A stretch of DNA of 64,000 nt from Rhodospirillaceae bacterium (GCA_002722055.1 PBKD01000006.1:108233-172232), one strand, 5' to 3'. Shown: positions 57,604 through 64,000, counted from the stretch's first letter. Program-made: numbers and translations. Notes: generated by a model not told the origin, from the letters alone.

Positions 57604-58263
57604 TCAGCTTTTGCCACTATTATTAATATTATATTTAGCTTTTCTCTCGATATACGCTTTTTTAACAGCAGCCCTTTTTTTGTGAGCTTCAATTGACCTA
57701 ACTTTTTTCCAGATTTTATCTACTTTAGACCTGTACTTAAAACTATATTTCGGATTAGATGAGTGATACTTTTCAATTGAACGATGCCAAGATTTCTCAT
57801 TTTTATACAATTTTTTCAAAAATTTTGTTGCATAAAGTATATTTGATCTTGGATCAAATGCTTCTTCTAATGTTTTAAATGCGTTAGGGTGGTATTTCAA
57901 ATTTATCTGCATGCATCCTACATCTATATTACTTATATTCCTTAACTGAAGTCTTTTAACAGCTCTTATTGCATTTTCTTTTGTTTGAAAATAATGTGAC
58001 CACTTCCCTGCAGTTACCGTCCATGGCCAGGTAAAACTTTCCTTTTTTGAATTATCCCATCTACCAGTTTCTTTTAGCGAAATAGCTTTAAGTAAATGAG
58101 GAGGTATACCCATAGAAGTTTCGTGTTCTTTAAAATAATTATCACAAATATCTGAAATATATAGATTTTTCTTTTGCTGTTGAGCATTTGTATAGTTAGA
58201 AAGAAACAATGATAATATAAAGATGATAAATAAAATTAATCTGAAACGTTCTAAAGCAAACAT
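57604..58263 (-). CDS. Transglycosylase SLT-domain protein
   Basis: A 219-residue exported lytic transglycosylase-like protein. Signal peptide about residues 1-27 (ends NYTNAQQ). The SLT core reads MGIPPHLLKAISLKETGRW (Glu in KETG is the expected catalytic acid), VGCMQINLKYHPNAFKTLEEAFDPRSNILYATKFLKKLY, in line with alphaproteobacterial members of this family. The Lys-rich C-terminal tail is of unknown role. Its start codon lies 7 bases from a GGAG that is buried in a predicted hairpin (see 58271-58303). Confidence 0.88.
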   Translation of the reverse strand: MFALERFRLILFIIFILSLFLSNYTNAQQQKKNLYISDICDNYFKEHETSMGIPPHLLKAISLKETGRWDNSKKESFTWPWTVTAGKWSHYFQTKENAIRAVKRLQLRNISNIDVGCMQINLKYHPNAFKTLEEAFDPRSNILYATKFLKKLYKNEKSWHRSIEKYHSSNPKYSFKYRSKVDKIWKKVRSIEAHKKRAAVKKAYIERKAKYNINNSGKS

Positions 58264-58270
58264 CGGTTTT

Positions 58271-58303
58271 CTCCGTTATTTGGTATATATACAAATACCG
58301 GAG
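58271..58303 (-). promoter_or_regulatory. Hairpin occluding the Shine-Dalgarno of the SLT-domain gene
   Basis: Read on the minus strand, CTCCGGTATTTG is followed by a 9-base AT loop and then CAAATAACGGAG, 11 of 12 positions complementary. The 3' arm ends with GGAG, the Shine-Dalgarno for the ATG at 58263. Folded mRNA would hide the ribosome-binding site. It might alternatively act as a DNA operator, since it is a near-symmetric repeat. Confidence 0.6.
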
Positions 58304-58332
58304 CAAAATTTATGCCAAAAAACTAGAAGATG

Positions 58333-58354
58333 TATGTTGTAATATTACAACATA
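58333..58354. promoter_or_regulatory. 22-bp perfect palindrome, probable repressor/activator operator
   Basis: TATGTTGTAAT is followed directly by its exact reverse complement. It lies between the SLT-domain gene (minus strand) and the putative sRNA promoter (plus strand), so a dimeric regulator could act on both. The half-site TGTTGTAAT does not let me name the regulator family with confidence. Confidence 0.6.
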
Positions 58355-58388
58355 TGTAGCAATAAAGCATCAAAAAAAGAATTATTTG

Positions 58389-58416
58389 TTGTCTTAGTTT
58401 TTTTTGCTACTATATA
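58389..58416 (+). promoter_or_regulatory. Putative promoter of the candidate small RNA
   Basis: TTGTCT (58389-58394) and TATATA (58411-58416) are separated by 16 bases; predicted start of transcription is near 58423, just where the first RNA helix begins. Box matches are moderate. Confidence 0.4.
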
Positions 58417-58422
58417 TAGAGC

Positions 58423-58514
58423 TGTAACATCAAACACACACTTGGTGTTACATACCCTTTCTGGGTAATTCCTCCCTAAACTTGGGCCCATTATTAAAAA
58501 GTGGGCCCTTTTTT
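58423..58514 (+). ncRNA. Candidate trans-acting small RNA with anti-Shine-Dalgarno CCTCCC
   Basis: About 92 bases with three successive helices: an 11-bp stem (TGTAACATCAA with TTGGTGTTACA, one G-U wobble) around an ACACACAC loop; a 5-bp stem (TACCC/GGGTA); an unpaired stretch containing CCTCCC at 58471-58476; then a 7-bp GC-only-but-one intrinsic terminator (GGGCCCA/TGGGCCC) with six T. No protein gene on the + strand precedes it, so the terminator must end some other transcript. An exposed CUCCC-type element between hairpins is a hallmark of several alphaproteobacterial sRNA families (such as AbcR/alpha-r15); membership is not established. Confidence 0.68.
58484..58514 (+). terminator. Rho-independent terminator of the candidate small RNA
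   Basis: GGGCCCA (58484-58490), an 11-base loop and TGGGCCC (58502-58508), followed by TTTTTT (58509-58514). Read on the other strand it would not be followed by a U-run, so it is oriented for + strand transcription. Confidence 0.85.
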
Positions 58515-58517
58515 AAT

Positions 58518-59423
58518 CTATTCGGCTGCTAGTTGTGAATTTTGATTTTTAAAAAAATCTAAAGTGTTAATTTCACATAAAGCTCTAACTAATTCATGTA
58601 ATGTTTGCTTTAATATTATGAAGCTTTCGTTTAGTTCCATTGTAATTTCATTCATATATAAACTTCTATTAATTTCTATTTGGACTGCGTGGATCTTGTT
58701 AATTGGTCTACCATAGTTCTGAGTTATAAAACCTCCTGAATATGGTTTATTTCTAAGGACACTATAACCCTTTTGGTCAAGAAATTTTTCAATAAAATAA
58801 ATAAGATTGGGGTCGGCACTTTTGCCACAATTGTCTCCTAAAACAAAATCTGGTAATATTTGATTTCTGGAGTTATACGCACCTTGAGAAATGCTCGGCA
58901 TAGAATGACAATCAATTAAAATTGAAAAACCAAATTTAAATTTATTTTTTATAAGCAATTGTTTAAGGTTCATATGAAAAGGAAAATAAAACTTTTCTAT
59001 TCTTTTTTCAGCTTCAAACCAAGATAATTTGTTAGTATATATTTCTGCCCCATTTGAAACAACTCTGGGGATAGTTCCTAAACCTAAAGCAACCTTTTTA
59101 GAGGATGAGTTAATGAACTCCGGAAGCGTTTCATTAAACATCCCTGGGTCTAATTCATACGGCTCTCTATTTAAATCAAGGTATGATCTAGGAAAATTTG
59201 CTTTTATTACACTCGAACCATTTTTTATGGCTAGATTAAAAAAATTATCTAGAAAGAAATCCTCTGAGCTTCTTAAGGTTCTATAATCAAGTTTACTAGA
59301 CTTAACAAAGTCTGGGCAATAATCTCTTCCACTATGAGGTAATGAAAAAACACATGCAGATTTTAGTAGTTCAGGTTCCAAAACAGAAATTAATTTTGAA
59401 TTTTGTATATTTCTTCTATTCAT
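58518..59423 (-). CDS. N-formylglutamate amidohydrolase family protein
   Basis: A 301-residue FGase (HutG-like) family zinc hydrolase. Conserved pieces: VFSLPHSGRDYCPDF, RSSEDFFLDNFF, NLNREPYELDP-like LNREPYELDPGMF, and ILIDCHSMPSI with the metal-binding DCH, plus HAVQIEINRSLYMNE. In histidine degradation such enzymes release formate from N-formylglutamate, but many family members sit outside hut operons, as here, and their substrate is open. Its stop lies just 4 bases from the sRNA terminator on the opposite strand. Confidence 0.9.
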   Translation of the reverse strand: MNRRNIQNSKLISVLEPELLKSACVFSLPHSGRDYCPDFVKSSKLDYRTLRSSEDFFLDNFFNLAIKNGSSVIKANFPRSYLDLNREPYELDPGMFNETLPEFINSSSKKVALGLGTIPRVVSNGAEIYTNKLSWFEAEKRIEKFYFPFHMNLKQLLIKNKFKFGFSILIDCHSMPSISQGAYNSRNQILPDFVLGDNCGKSADPNLIYFIEKFLDQKGYSVLRNKPYSGGFITQNYGRPINKIHAVQIEINRSLYMNEITMELNESFIILKQTLHELVRALCEINTLDFFKNQNSQLAAE

Positions 59424-59471
59424 AGATTTGTTTATTCCTTTATTTATATAATGTGTGATTTATATATTCAT

Positions 59472-59500
59472 TTGTCAAATTTATTTTGTTAATATATTTT
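59472..59500 (+). promoter_or_regulatory. Putative promoter of tRNA-Val
   Basis: TTGTCA (59472-59477), 17 bases, TATTTT (59495-59500), with the tRNA 5' end at 59511. Reasonable placement for tRNA transcription with a very short leader. Confidence 0.4.
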
Positions 59501-59510
59501 ATTAATAGAA

Positions 59511-59585
59511 GGGCGCGTAGCTCAGCGGGAGAGCACTACGTTGACATCGTAGGGGTCGCTGGTTCAATCCCAGCCGTGCCCACCA
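59511..59585 (+). tRNA. tRNA-Val (anticodon GAC), integration target
   Basis: Complete cloverleaf: acceptor GGGCGCG/CGTGCCC (one G-U pair), D-arm AGCTCAGCGGGAGAGC, anticodon stem CTACG/CGTAG around TTGACAT giving anticodon GAC, T-arm GCTGGTTCAATCCCAGC, discriminator A and encoded CCA. The integrase remnant follows within 90 bases, so its 3' end is probably the attachment site of the element. Confidence 0.97.
59561..59585 (+). other. Inferred attachment site (attL) in the tRNA-Val 3' end
   Basis: The T-loop-to-CCA part of tRNA-Val is the usual crossover region for tyrosine integrases encoded next to a tRNA 3' end. A second copy should mark the far end of the element, which lies beyond the window, so the repeat itself is not observed. 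Confidence 0.5.
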
Positions 59586-59632
59586 TAGAAACCTTAGGGT
59601 TTATTCCATAACACTTTAATGTATGTCTGTGT

Positions 59633-59653
59633 TTGTCACAATGTTGTCACAAC
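59633..59653 (+). repeat. Tandem TTGTCACAA repeats upstream of the integrase
   Basis: TTGTCACAATG (59633-59643) is followed directly by TTGTCACAAC (59644-59653), an 11-base period, one helical turn. Located between the attachment site and the integrase start, they resemble arm-type integrase or excisionase binding sites. Confidence 0.55.
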
Positions 59654-59668
59654 AAAAGGACGAATAGC

Positions 59669-60649
59669 ATGGCGAGCATACGAAAACGTCACAATAACTA
59701 TCAGGTGCAAATCCGAAGGAAACACGCCTTACCCTTCAGTAAAACATTTGCTACCAAGAAAGAAGCAACGTCTTGGATCAAAGCAATCAAAGAACACTCC
59801 CAACACGATACTGCAATCCCTGTATTGCAACCCTCGTTGACTTTGCAGGACTTAATTGAACGCTACTTAAAAGAAGTCGTTGTGCATAAACGCAGTTGCA
59901 CCATTGAACAGTATATTTTACGGGCGTGTTTACGGTAGGCATGGGTTAGATGTTCGGTGCATTCCTTACGGTCTTCCACTTTTGCCCAGTATCGCGATGA
60001 ACGGTTGCGATCGGTTAAGCCTGCTACAATTAGTCGGGAGTTAGGATTACTCAGTCATGTGTTTACAATTGCAATGACAGAATGGAATCTTCCTCTTACT
60101 GATAATCCTTTACAGAATGTTCGCCGTCCCACAATTTGTAATACAAGGGATAGACGGTTAACTAAACAAGAAGAAACAATACTCTTTCAAAAAGTGCAAA
60201 CTTGTTCTGTAGAATACATGTATCCCATTCTTGTCCTTGCTTTAGAAACTGCTATGCGCCAAGGAGAAATTTTATCAATGCAATTGAGTCATGTGGATTG
60301 GAACACGCATGTTGTGACTCTTCCTTTAACAAAAAATGGAACCATGCGACGCGTGCCTTTATCACACAAAGCTATAACGATGTTGCGTGAGTATCATAAG
60401 GGGCATACAGATTCATTAGCGGTGTTTACCGTCACGCGTAATGCATTTAAAAAAACATGGCAACGATTAATGAAACGTTGTGGTTTTAAGGATTTACGGT
60501 TTCATGATTTACGCCATGAAGCTACCAGTCGATTGTTTGAAAAGGGCTTAAACGTGATGGAAGTTGCTAGTATTACTGGTCATAAAGATGTGCGTATGCT
60601 TTTTCGGTATACTCATCCAAGGGCAGAAACTCTAGCACAAAAACTCTAA
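59669..60649 (+). pseudogene. Tyrosine-type (phage/island) integrase, interrupted
   Basis: The start ATG 59669 (MASIRKRHNNYQVQIRRK) has AAAAGGA 8 bases upstream. The N-terminal DNA-binding and core-binding part runs to about 59935; an in-frame TAG at 59936 stops it. The catalytic part continues in the same frame from about 59957: Arg in ETAMRQGEIL, HDLRHEATSR (HxxR), His in ITGHKD and the Tyr in FRYTHP. Between them, shifting by one base gives RHGLDVR, the residues expected there, so two small indels seem to flank that stretch. The catalytic residues are intact, but a full-length protein cannot be made. Codon use is less AT-rich than the host genes. Confidence 0.88.
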
Positions 60650-60731
60650 TAGGTATTTGATTCGACAGAAAAGGGTGAATTTTGTTATGCTTTTTTAATG
60701 CAAATTACTGATTTGAATTAATGGTGATTTT

Positions 60732-62540
60732 ATGACAGGCAGAATAATTTCTCCTTCAATAGAAGATTTTTCAAAGATTACTCCTCCATTAAATGAAGGT
60801 GAAGAAAAGGTATTCCATTTATTTAATAATAATCTAGACAAAAATTGGGAGATATATACTCAACCTTTCTTTAATGGTAAAAGACCTGATTTTATTTTGT
60901 TAAATCCTAATGTAGGGATAATTATTGTCGAAGTTAAGGACTGGGAACTTAACACGTTAAAAGATCAACAATCACATAACAAACATAATGTGCCGGTTAA
61001 TTATTTAAGAAATTTAAAAGAAAATATATTTGATATGTATTGCCCTACGTTAGCACAAAAAGGCCTTAATGCATTTGCAGCAATTGAAACAGTTTTATTT
61101 TATCCCAAAATTATTGAAGATGATTTAAAAAATATATATTCAAAAATTGCTGAAGAACCACGTGCATATATTTTTAGTAAAGACGATTTAGATTCCAATA
61201 ATTTAGATAAATTAAAGACACATCAATATAAATCAAGTAAATTAATGGCAATTGAAGATGCTGATTATTTGCGGTCATGGTTAGTTGAACCTGAACATTC
61301 AATAGAGCAAAGAACTACAATAAAATTCGACCGTCATCAAAAAGAACTTATAGAAGCCCAAAATTTAAGACGGCGTGTAAGGGGTTCTGCTGGTTCAGGA
61401 AAATCGTTGGTTTTGGTAGCGCGGGCATGTAGATTAGCATCAAAAGGAAAAAATGTTCTTATCGTTCATTTTAATAATGCGCTAAATAGTTATTTAAGAG
61501 ATCTGTCCACTGTTATTGATAGAAAAATAAAGAACAAAATAGAATTTTATCCATTATTTCAAAAGTTCAAGGACATTCTTCTAGAAAATAATTTAGGTGA
61601 TAAGTATGACGAAACTTGGGCAAAACATAAGGTTGACCAAGAATATACAGACACTACTCTAGACACTCCTCTAAATGAGATTGCCAAATTACTTATTAAT
61701 AATTCAGATTATTTGCCAAAACTTTATGATGCAATATTAATTGACGAAGGACAAAATTTTGACCCTTTATGGTGTCAAGCATTAGAAGGTTTATTAAAAC
61801 ATGATGGAGAGATGTTTTTGGCAGGAGATCATACACAGGATATTTATGAAAAGAATATCTTATGGAATAATTATGAGAAAAAGATTAATTCACAGTCAAT
61901 CATCTCTAGAGGGTGGAAAGGTTTTAGAGGTCGTTGGTTTGAGTTAAAAAAATCATACAGGTTAGCGCCTGAGATTGCTGATTTGTGTCAGGTATTTACC
62001 AAAGATTTTTTATTTGAAGATCCCATGCTTACTATCAGTCAGCAAACAGAAATTCCATACCGTTCTGATTTGAAATGGGTTCAAGTGAATAAAGAAGCTA
62101 TTATTCAATATGCTTTTGATGAATTATTTAATTTACATAAAAAATATGAATCTAAAGCTGTATCTATGACTGATATATATGCCTTATGCCAGTACAGACG
62201 AATAGGAATAGAATTAAGCAATAAACTAGAAGAGAAAAATATTAAAACATCAAATACATTTGATGATAATGGATATAAAGAAAGAAAGAAAAAGTATTAT
62301 TTTATGAAAGGTAGTGAAAGAATAAAATTAACAACTTTCCAAAGTATCCAAGGAAGAGAGATTAAGGCAGCAATTGTTATAATCGAACATGCCTCAAGCC
62401 CAATAGATTTTAGAAATATTTACACCGCCCTTACCAGACTAAAGAAAGATGAAGAAGAAGTAAGCAAATTAACAGTTGTTTGCTCAGAACAAAAATTAGA
62501 GTCATTTGGAAAAAAATGGCCTAAATTTGAAACTTATTGA
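60732..62540 (+). CDS. NERD nuclease domain fused to UvrD/Rep-type SF1 helicase
   Basis: A 602-residue predicted nuclease-helicase. Residues about 20-110 form a NERD domain with PD-(D/E)xK-like residues: EGEEKVFHLF, RPDFILLNPNVGIIIVEVKDW (D53, E67, K69). From about 200 comes a superfamily 1 helicase: Walker A GSAGSGKS (218-225), DEGQ Walker B in AILIDEGQNFDPLW (338-341), motif III-like LAGDHTQDIYE, motif IV-like LKKSYRLAPEIADLC, and motifs V-VI in LTTFQSIQGREIKAAIVI and NIYTALTRLKKD, where a Thr-Arg pair is retained. It heads a same-strand set with the GIY-YIG and membrane genes. DNA processing in defence is likely but inferred. Confidence 0.88.
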   Translation: MTGRIISPSIEDFSKITPPLNEGEEKVFHLFNNNLDKNWEIYTQPFFNGKRPDFILLNPNVGIIIVEVKDWELNTLKDQQSHNKHNVPVNYLRNLKENIFDMYCPTLAQKGLNAFAAIETVLFYPKIIEDDLKNIYSKIAEEPRAYIFSKDDLDSNNLDKLKTHQYKSSKLMAIEDADYLRSWLVEPEHSIEQRTTIKFDRHQKELIEAQNLRRRVRGSAGSGKSLVLVARACRLASKGKNVLIVHFNNALNSYLRDLSTVIDRKIKNKIEFYPLFQKFKDILLENNLGDKYDETWAKHKVDQEYTDTTLDTPLNEIAKLLINNSDYLPKLYDAILIDEGQNFDPLWCQALEGLLKHDGEMFLAGDHTQDIYEKNILWNNYEKKINSQSIISRGWKGFRGRWFELKKSYRLAPEIADLCQVFTKDFLFEDPMLTISQQTEIPYRSDLKWVQVNKEAIIQYAFDELFNLHKKYESKAVSMTDIYALCQYRRIGIELSNKLEEKNIKTSNTFDDNGYKERKKKYYFMKGSERIKLTTFQSIQGREIKAAIVIIEHASSPIDFRNIYTALTRLKKDEEEVSKLTVVCSEQKLESFGKKWPKFETY

Positions 62541-62558
62541 TTGATAGAGGGCAGCGAG

Positions 62559-63167
62559 ATGAACGACATCATTTACCTACTGACTAATCCATCTATTCCT
62601 GATTTAGTAAAAATTGGAAAAACTGGTAATCTAGCTGAACGTATTAGATCATTATCGAGACATAGTGGAATCCCTGTCCCTTTTGAATGTTTTTATGCTT
62701 GCGAAGTAGAGAATGCAGATGATGTTGAAAAAAAACTCCATGATGCATTCGGAGATCATCGTGTTAATTCTAAGAGAGAGTTTTTTCGTATTAACCCAGA
62801 ACGTATATTAGCAATTTTAAAGTTACTAGAGTTAAAAGATGTAACTCCTAGTCAAGATTTTGTTGAAGATAAAGAGGACCAAGAAACTTTAGATAGAGAA
62901 AGAGCAAAACGATCTAGATTTAACTTTTCTATGGTAGGTTTAGAGCCGGGCAGTATCCTTACATTTTTAAAAGATGAAAATACTTCTGCTAAAGTTATAA
63001 ATAACAAGGAGATTGAATTTGAGGGTGAAGTAACCTCATTAAGTAATGCAGCTTTAAAAATTGTTAATAGAATGGGATATAATTGGTCTACATTAAGGGG
63101 CCCCCATTATTGGGTTTTTGAAGGTGAGACATTATCTGAACGACGATTAAGAATGGAGTTGGATTAG
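62559..63167 (+). CDS. GIY-YIG (T5orf172-type) nuclease with C-terminal RAMA-like domain
   Basis: From ATG 62559 a 202-residue protein. The N-terminal GIY-YIG nuclease domain (about 1-95) has IIYLLTNPSIPDLVKIGKTGNLAERIRSL, catalytic Arg in ERIRSL, and a Glu in NSKREFFRI. The C-terminal part (about 130-202), FNFSMVGLEPGSILTFLKDENTS ... EIEFEGEVTSLSNAALKIVNRMGYNW ... YWVFEGETLSERR, resembles the RAMA domain that accompanies restriction-modification enzymes. I choose 62559 over the TTG at 62541 because AGAGGG is 7 bases away. It follows the helicase gene by 18 bases. Confidence 0.85.
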   Translation: MNDIIYLLTNPSIPDLVKIGKTGNLAERIRSLSRHSGIPVPFECFYACEVENADDVEKKLHDAFGDHRVNSKREFFRINPERILAILKLLELKDVTPSQDFVEDKEDQETLDRERAKRSRFNFSMVGLEPGSILTFLKDENTSAKVINNKEIEFEGEVTSLSNAALKIVNRMGYNWSTLRGPHYWVFEGETLSERRLRMELD

Positions 63168-63171
63168 GCGT

Positions 63172-64000
63172 ATGAAAAAACCAGAGACATTTAATTTGTT
63201 TTTTAGTGAAGCGGAAAGTAAAGAAAAGTCAGCTTGGCTTTCAGGAAAAACAGTTAAAGACGTTGCCTTATATTTGTCGACTGCTTTATCAGCTCCAGAT
63301 GTTGCTTTAAAAATGTCTCGCTGGGCAGGATCACAATTTAACACCCTTAGTAACGACGTAACAAAAGCAATGGATGGAGATTTTGCTCTAGGATTAAGAG
63401 GAGGAGATCAATATATCTCCCCATCGCTTCATCGTTTATTTGAAGGTCACACAATACCAGAGTCACTAGAAGCAGCAAGAGCTGTTTTACCAGATGCAAG
63501 TGATGCAGAAATTGCTTGGGAGGCATTCAAAGCACTTGCGAGTGACATGTCTTCTGTATCAGGTTTGCCAATGGCTACATTTACGAAAGAAGGATATGCC
63601 GAGATTGTATCTAAATTGGAGACCTTAGGATTATCAGAATCTTATGTACGTGATTTTGTGACGTATACCGGTGTCGAGTTGCTTGCGGCAGTTGTGCCAG
63701 CTATTGGTTTTTTATTTTTATGGAAGAAAAAAGATAGGGAATCCTTTAGTCAATTGATTGGTGCTATGGGAGTCAGTGCAATTGTATCAGCTAACCCTTT
63801 ATTAGCAATTGTTACAATTGTAGCATTAGCTGCAGCGTTTAATAAAGATAAGTCAGGATTTAAAACAATTCTACCAGCGTTATCTAAAGGGTCAATACTA
63901 AGCAGTATTGTTCTTCTGTCTTCACATATTATTGCTGGGCCTGCTTGGGTAGGAATTGTAATAGGGATTATTCTTGTTATTCTTCTTCGTAAAAAAATTG
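63172..64000 (+). CDS. Unrecognised membrane protein, 3' end beyond window (absent from ORF track)
   Basis: ATG 63172, four bases after the GIY-YIG stop, opens a frame that stays open through the window end (276 codons seen). The first about 165 residues are soluble and mostly helical (WLSGKTVKDVALYLSTALSAPDVALKMSRWAGSQF, SLEAARAVLPDASDAEIAWEAFKAL). Hydrophobic segments follow at about 169-186 (LLAAVVPAIGFLFLW), 195-223 and 240-273, the last ending ILVILLRKK. I do not recognise a family. Tight spacing suggests co-translation with the nuclease genes. A membrane component would fit either an abortive-type effector or a sensor, both inferences. Confidence 0.7.
   Translation, partial: MKKPETFNLFFSEAESKEKSAWLSGKTVKDVALYLSTALSAPDVALKMSRWAGSQFNTLSNDVTKAMDGDFALGLRGGDQYISPSLHRLFEGHTIPESLEAARAVLPDASDAEIAWEAFKALASDMSSVSGLPMATFTKEGYAEIVSKLETLGLSESYVRDFVTYTGVELLAAVVPAIGFLFLWKKKDRESFSQLIGAMGVSAIVSANPLLAIVTIVALAAAFNKDKSGFKTILPALSKGSILSSIVLLSSHIIAGPAWVGIVIGIILVILLRKKI

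Larger units (their letters stand above)
59586..64000 (+). mobile_element. Integrated genomic island (left part; continues past window end)
   Basis: Starts at the tRNA-Val 3' end and holds a broken tyrosine integrase, then three same-strand genes: NERD/SF1 helicase, GIY-YIG nuclease with RAMA-like domain, and a membrane protein. The integrase region is visibly less AT-rich than the surrounding chromosome, whereas the cargo genes are closer to the host, indicating a mosaic origin. All content beyond the tRNA departs from the conserved alphaproteobacterial gene order seen earlier in the window. Confidence 0.75.

Noticed and set aside
58484-58514. Terminator hairpin as the end of the N-formylglutamate amidohydrolase transcript
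   Set aside because: On the minus strand no U-run follows the stem, so it is oriented for the + strand transcript.
59619-59840. 73-residue ORF MYVCVCHNVV...
   Set aside because: Alternative frame over the start of the integrase; the integrase frame carries the recognisable family pattern.
60657-60691. TTGATT...TATGCT as a promoter for the helicase operon
   Set aside because: Spacing of 23 bases is too long; no convincing promoter can be picked in this short gap.
1-64000. CRISPR array, rRNA operon or intact insertion sequence
   Set aside because: I saw no regularly spaced repeats, rRNA core sequences or transposase genes with terminal inverted repeats.

Overview
The window is a stretch of chromosome from a very AT-rich alphaproteobacterium, most likely a free-living marine, streamlined lineage. 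The alphaproteobacterial assignment rests on gene neighbourhoods typical of that class: DnaJ-like/cobS/cobT with bolA, carD with fdxA, aroK/aroB with xerD and accA, an NDUFAF5-like methyltransferase near grxC, nit, DUF1178, ubiG and lysC, and rodZ-like/ispG/hisS/prfA/prmC/DUF4167/clpB. Intergenic gaps are short, genes often overlap by a few bases, and TTG/GTG starts occur. I cannot fix the genus from sequence alone.

Layout. 1-2446: end of a cyclopropane-fatty-acid-synthase-type gene followed by DUF6134, NTF2-like and DUF3833 genes, resembling the sigmaE/ChrR (singlet oxygen) lipid modification clusters. 2532-7169: an RND efflux pair whose periplasmic adaptor carries four EF-hand loops. 7176-13396: a cobalamin uptake locus (HupE-like permease on the minus strand, cobalamin riboswitch, btuB, btuF, btuC, btuD, tonB-like). 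13398-20362: lone molybdenum hydroxylase large subunit, methyltransferase, tRNA-Arg(CCT), M48 protease, CarD with a Lys-rich tail, ferredoxin, TerB. 20495-29109: B12-dependent methylmalonyl-CoA mutase and its chaperone MeaB, rpmB, queuosine-precursor transporter, upp, cobT/cobS, DnaJ-like, bolA. 29147-43480: CorC-like, aroB, aroK, a 43-residue membrane peptide gene, a secreted protein of unknown function, xerD, accA, secA, parvulin, argJ, mutT, methyltransferase, grxC, nitrilase. 43571-55958: DUF1178, ubiG, lysC, nitronate monooxygenase, RodZ-like, ispG, hisS, prfA, prmC, DUF4167, clpB. 55984-59423: cell-wall hydrolases and an N-formylglutamate amidohydrolase-family gene, with a regulatory-rich intergenic region holding a candidate small RNA, a 22-bp perfect palindrome and a Shine-Dalgarno-sequestering hairpin.

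59511-64000: tRNA-Val(GAC) is the insertion point of a mobile element that runs off the window. It opens with tandem TTGTCACAA repeats and a broken tyrosine integrase that is visibly less AT-rich than the host. A tightly packed three-gene set follows: a NERD-nuclease/SF1-helicase fusion, a GIY-YIG nuclease with a RAMA-like C-terminal domain, and an unrecognised membrane protein cut by the window end and absent from the ORF track. This set is the best candidate here for an undescribed (probably anti-mobile-element) system; that function is inference.

A theme of the host part is cobalamin: riboswitch-controlled uptake, a HupE-type metal permease, CobS/CobT cobalt chelatase subunits, and a B12 enzyme with its repair chaperone all lie within about 21 kb.
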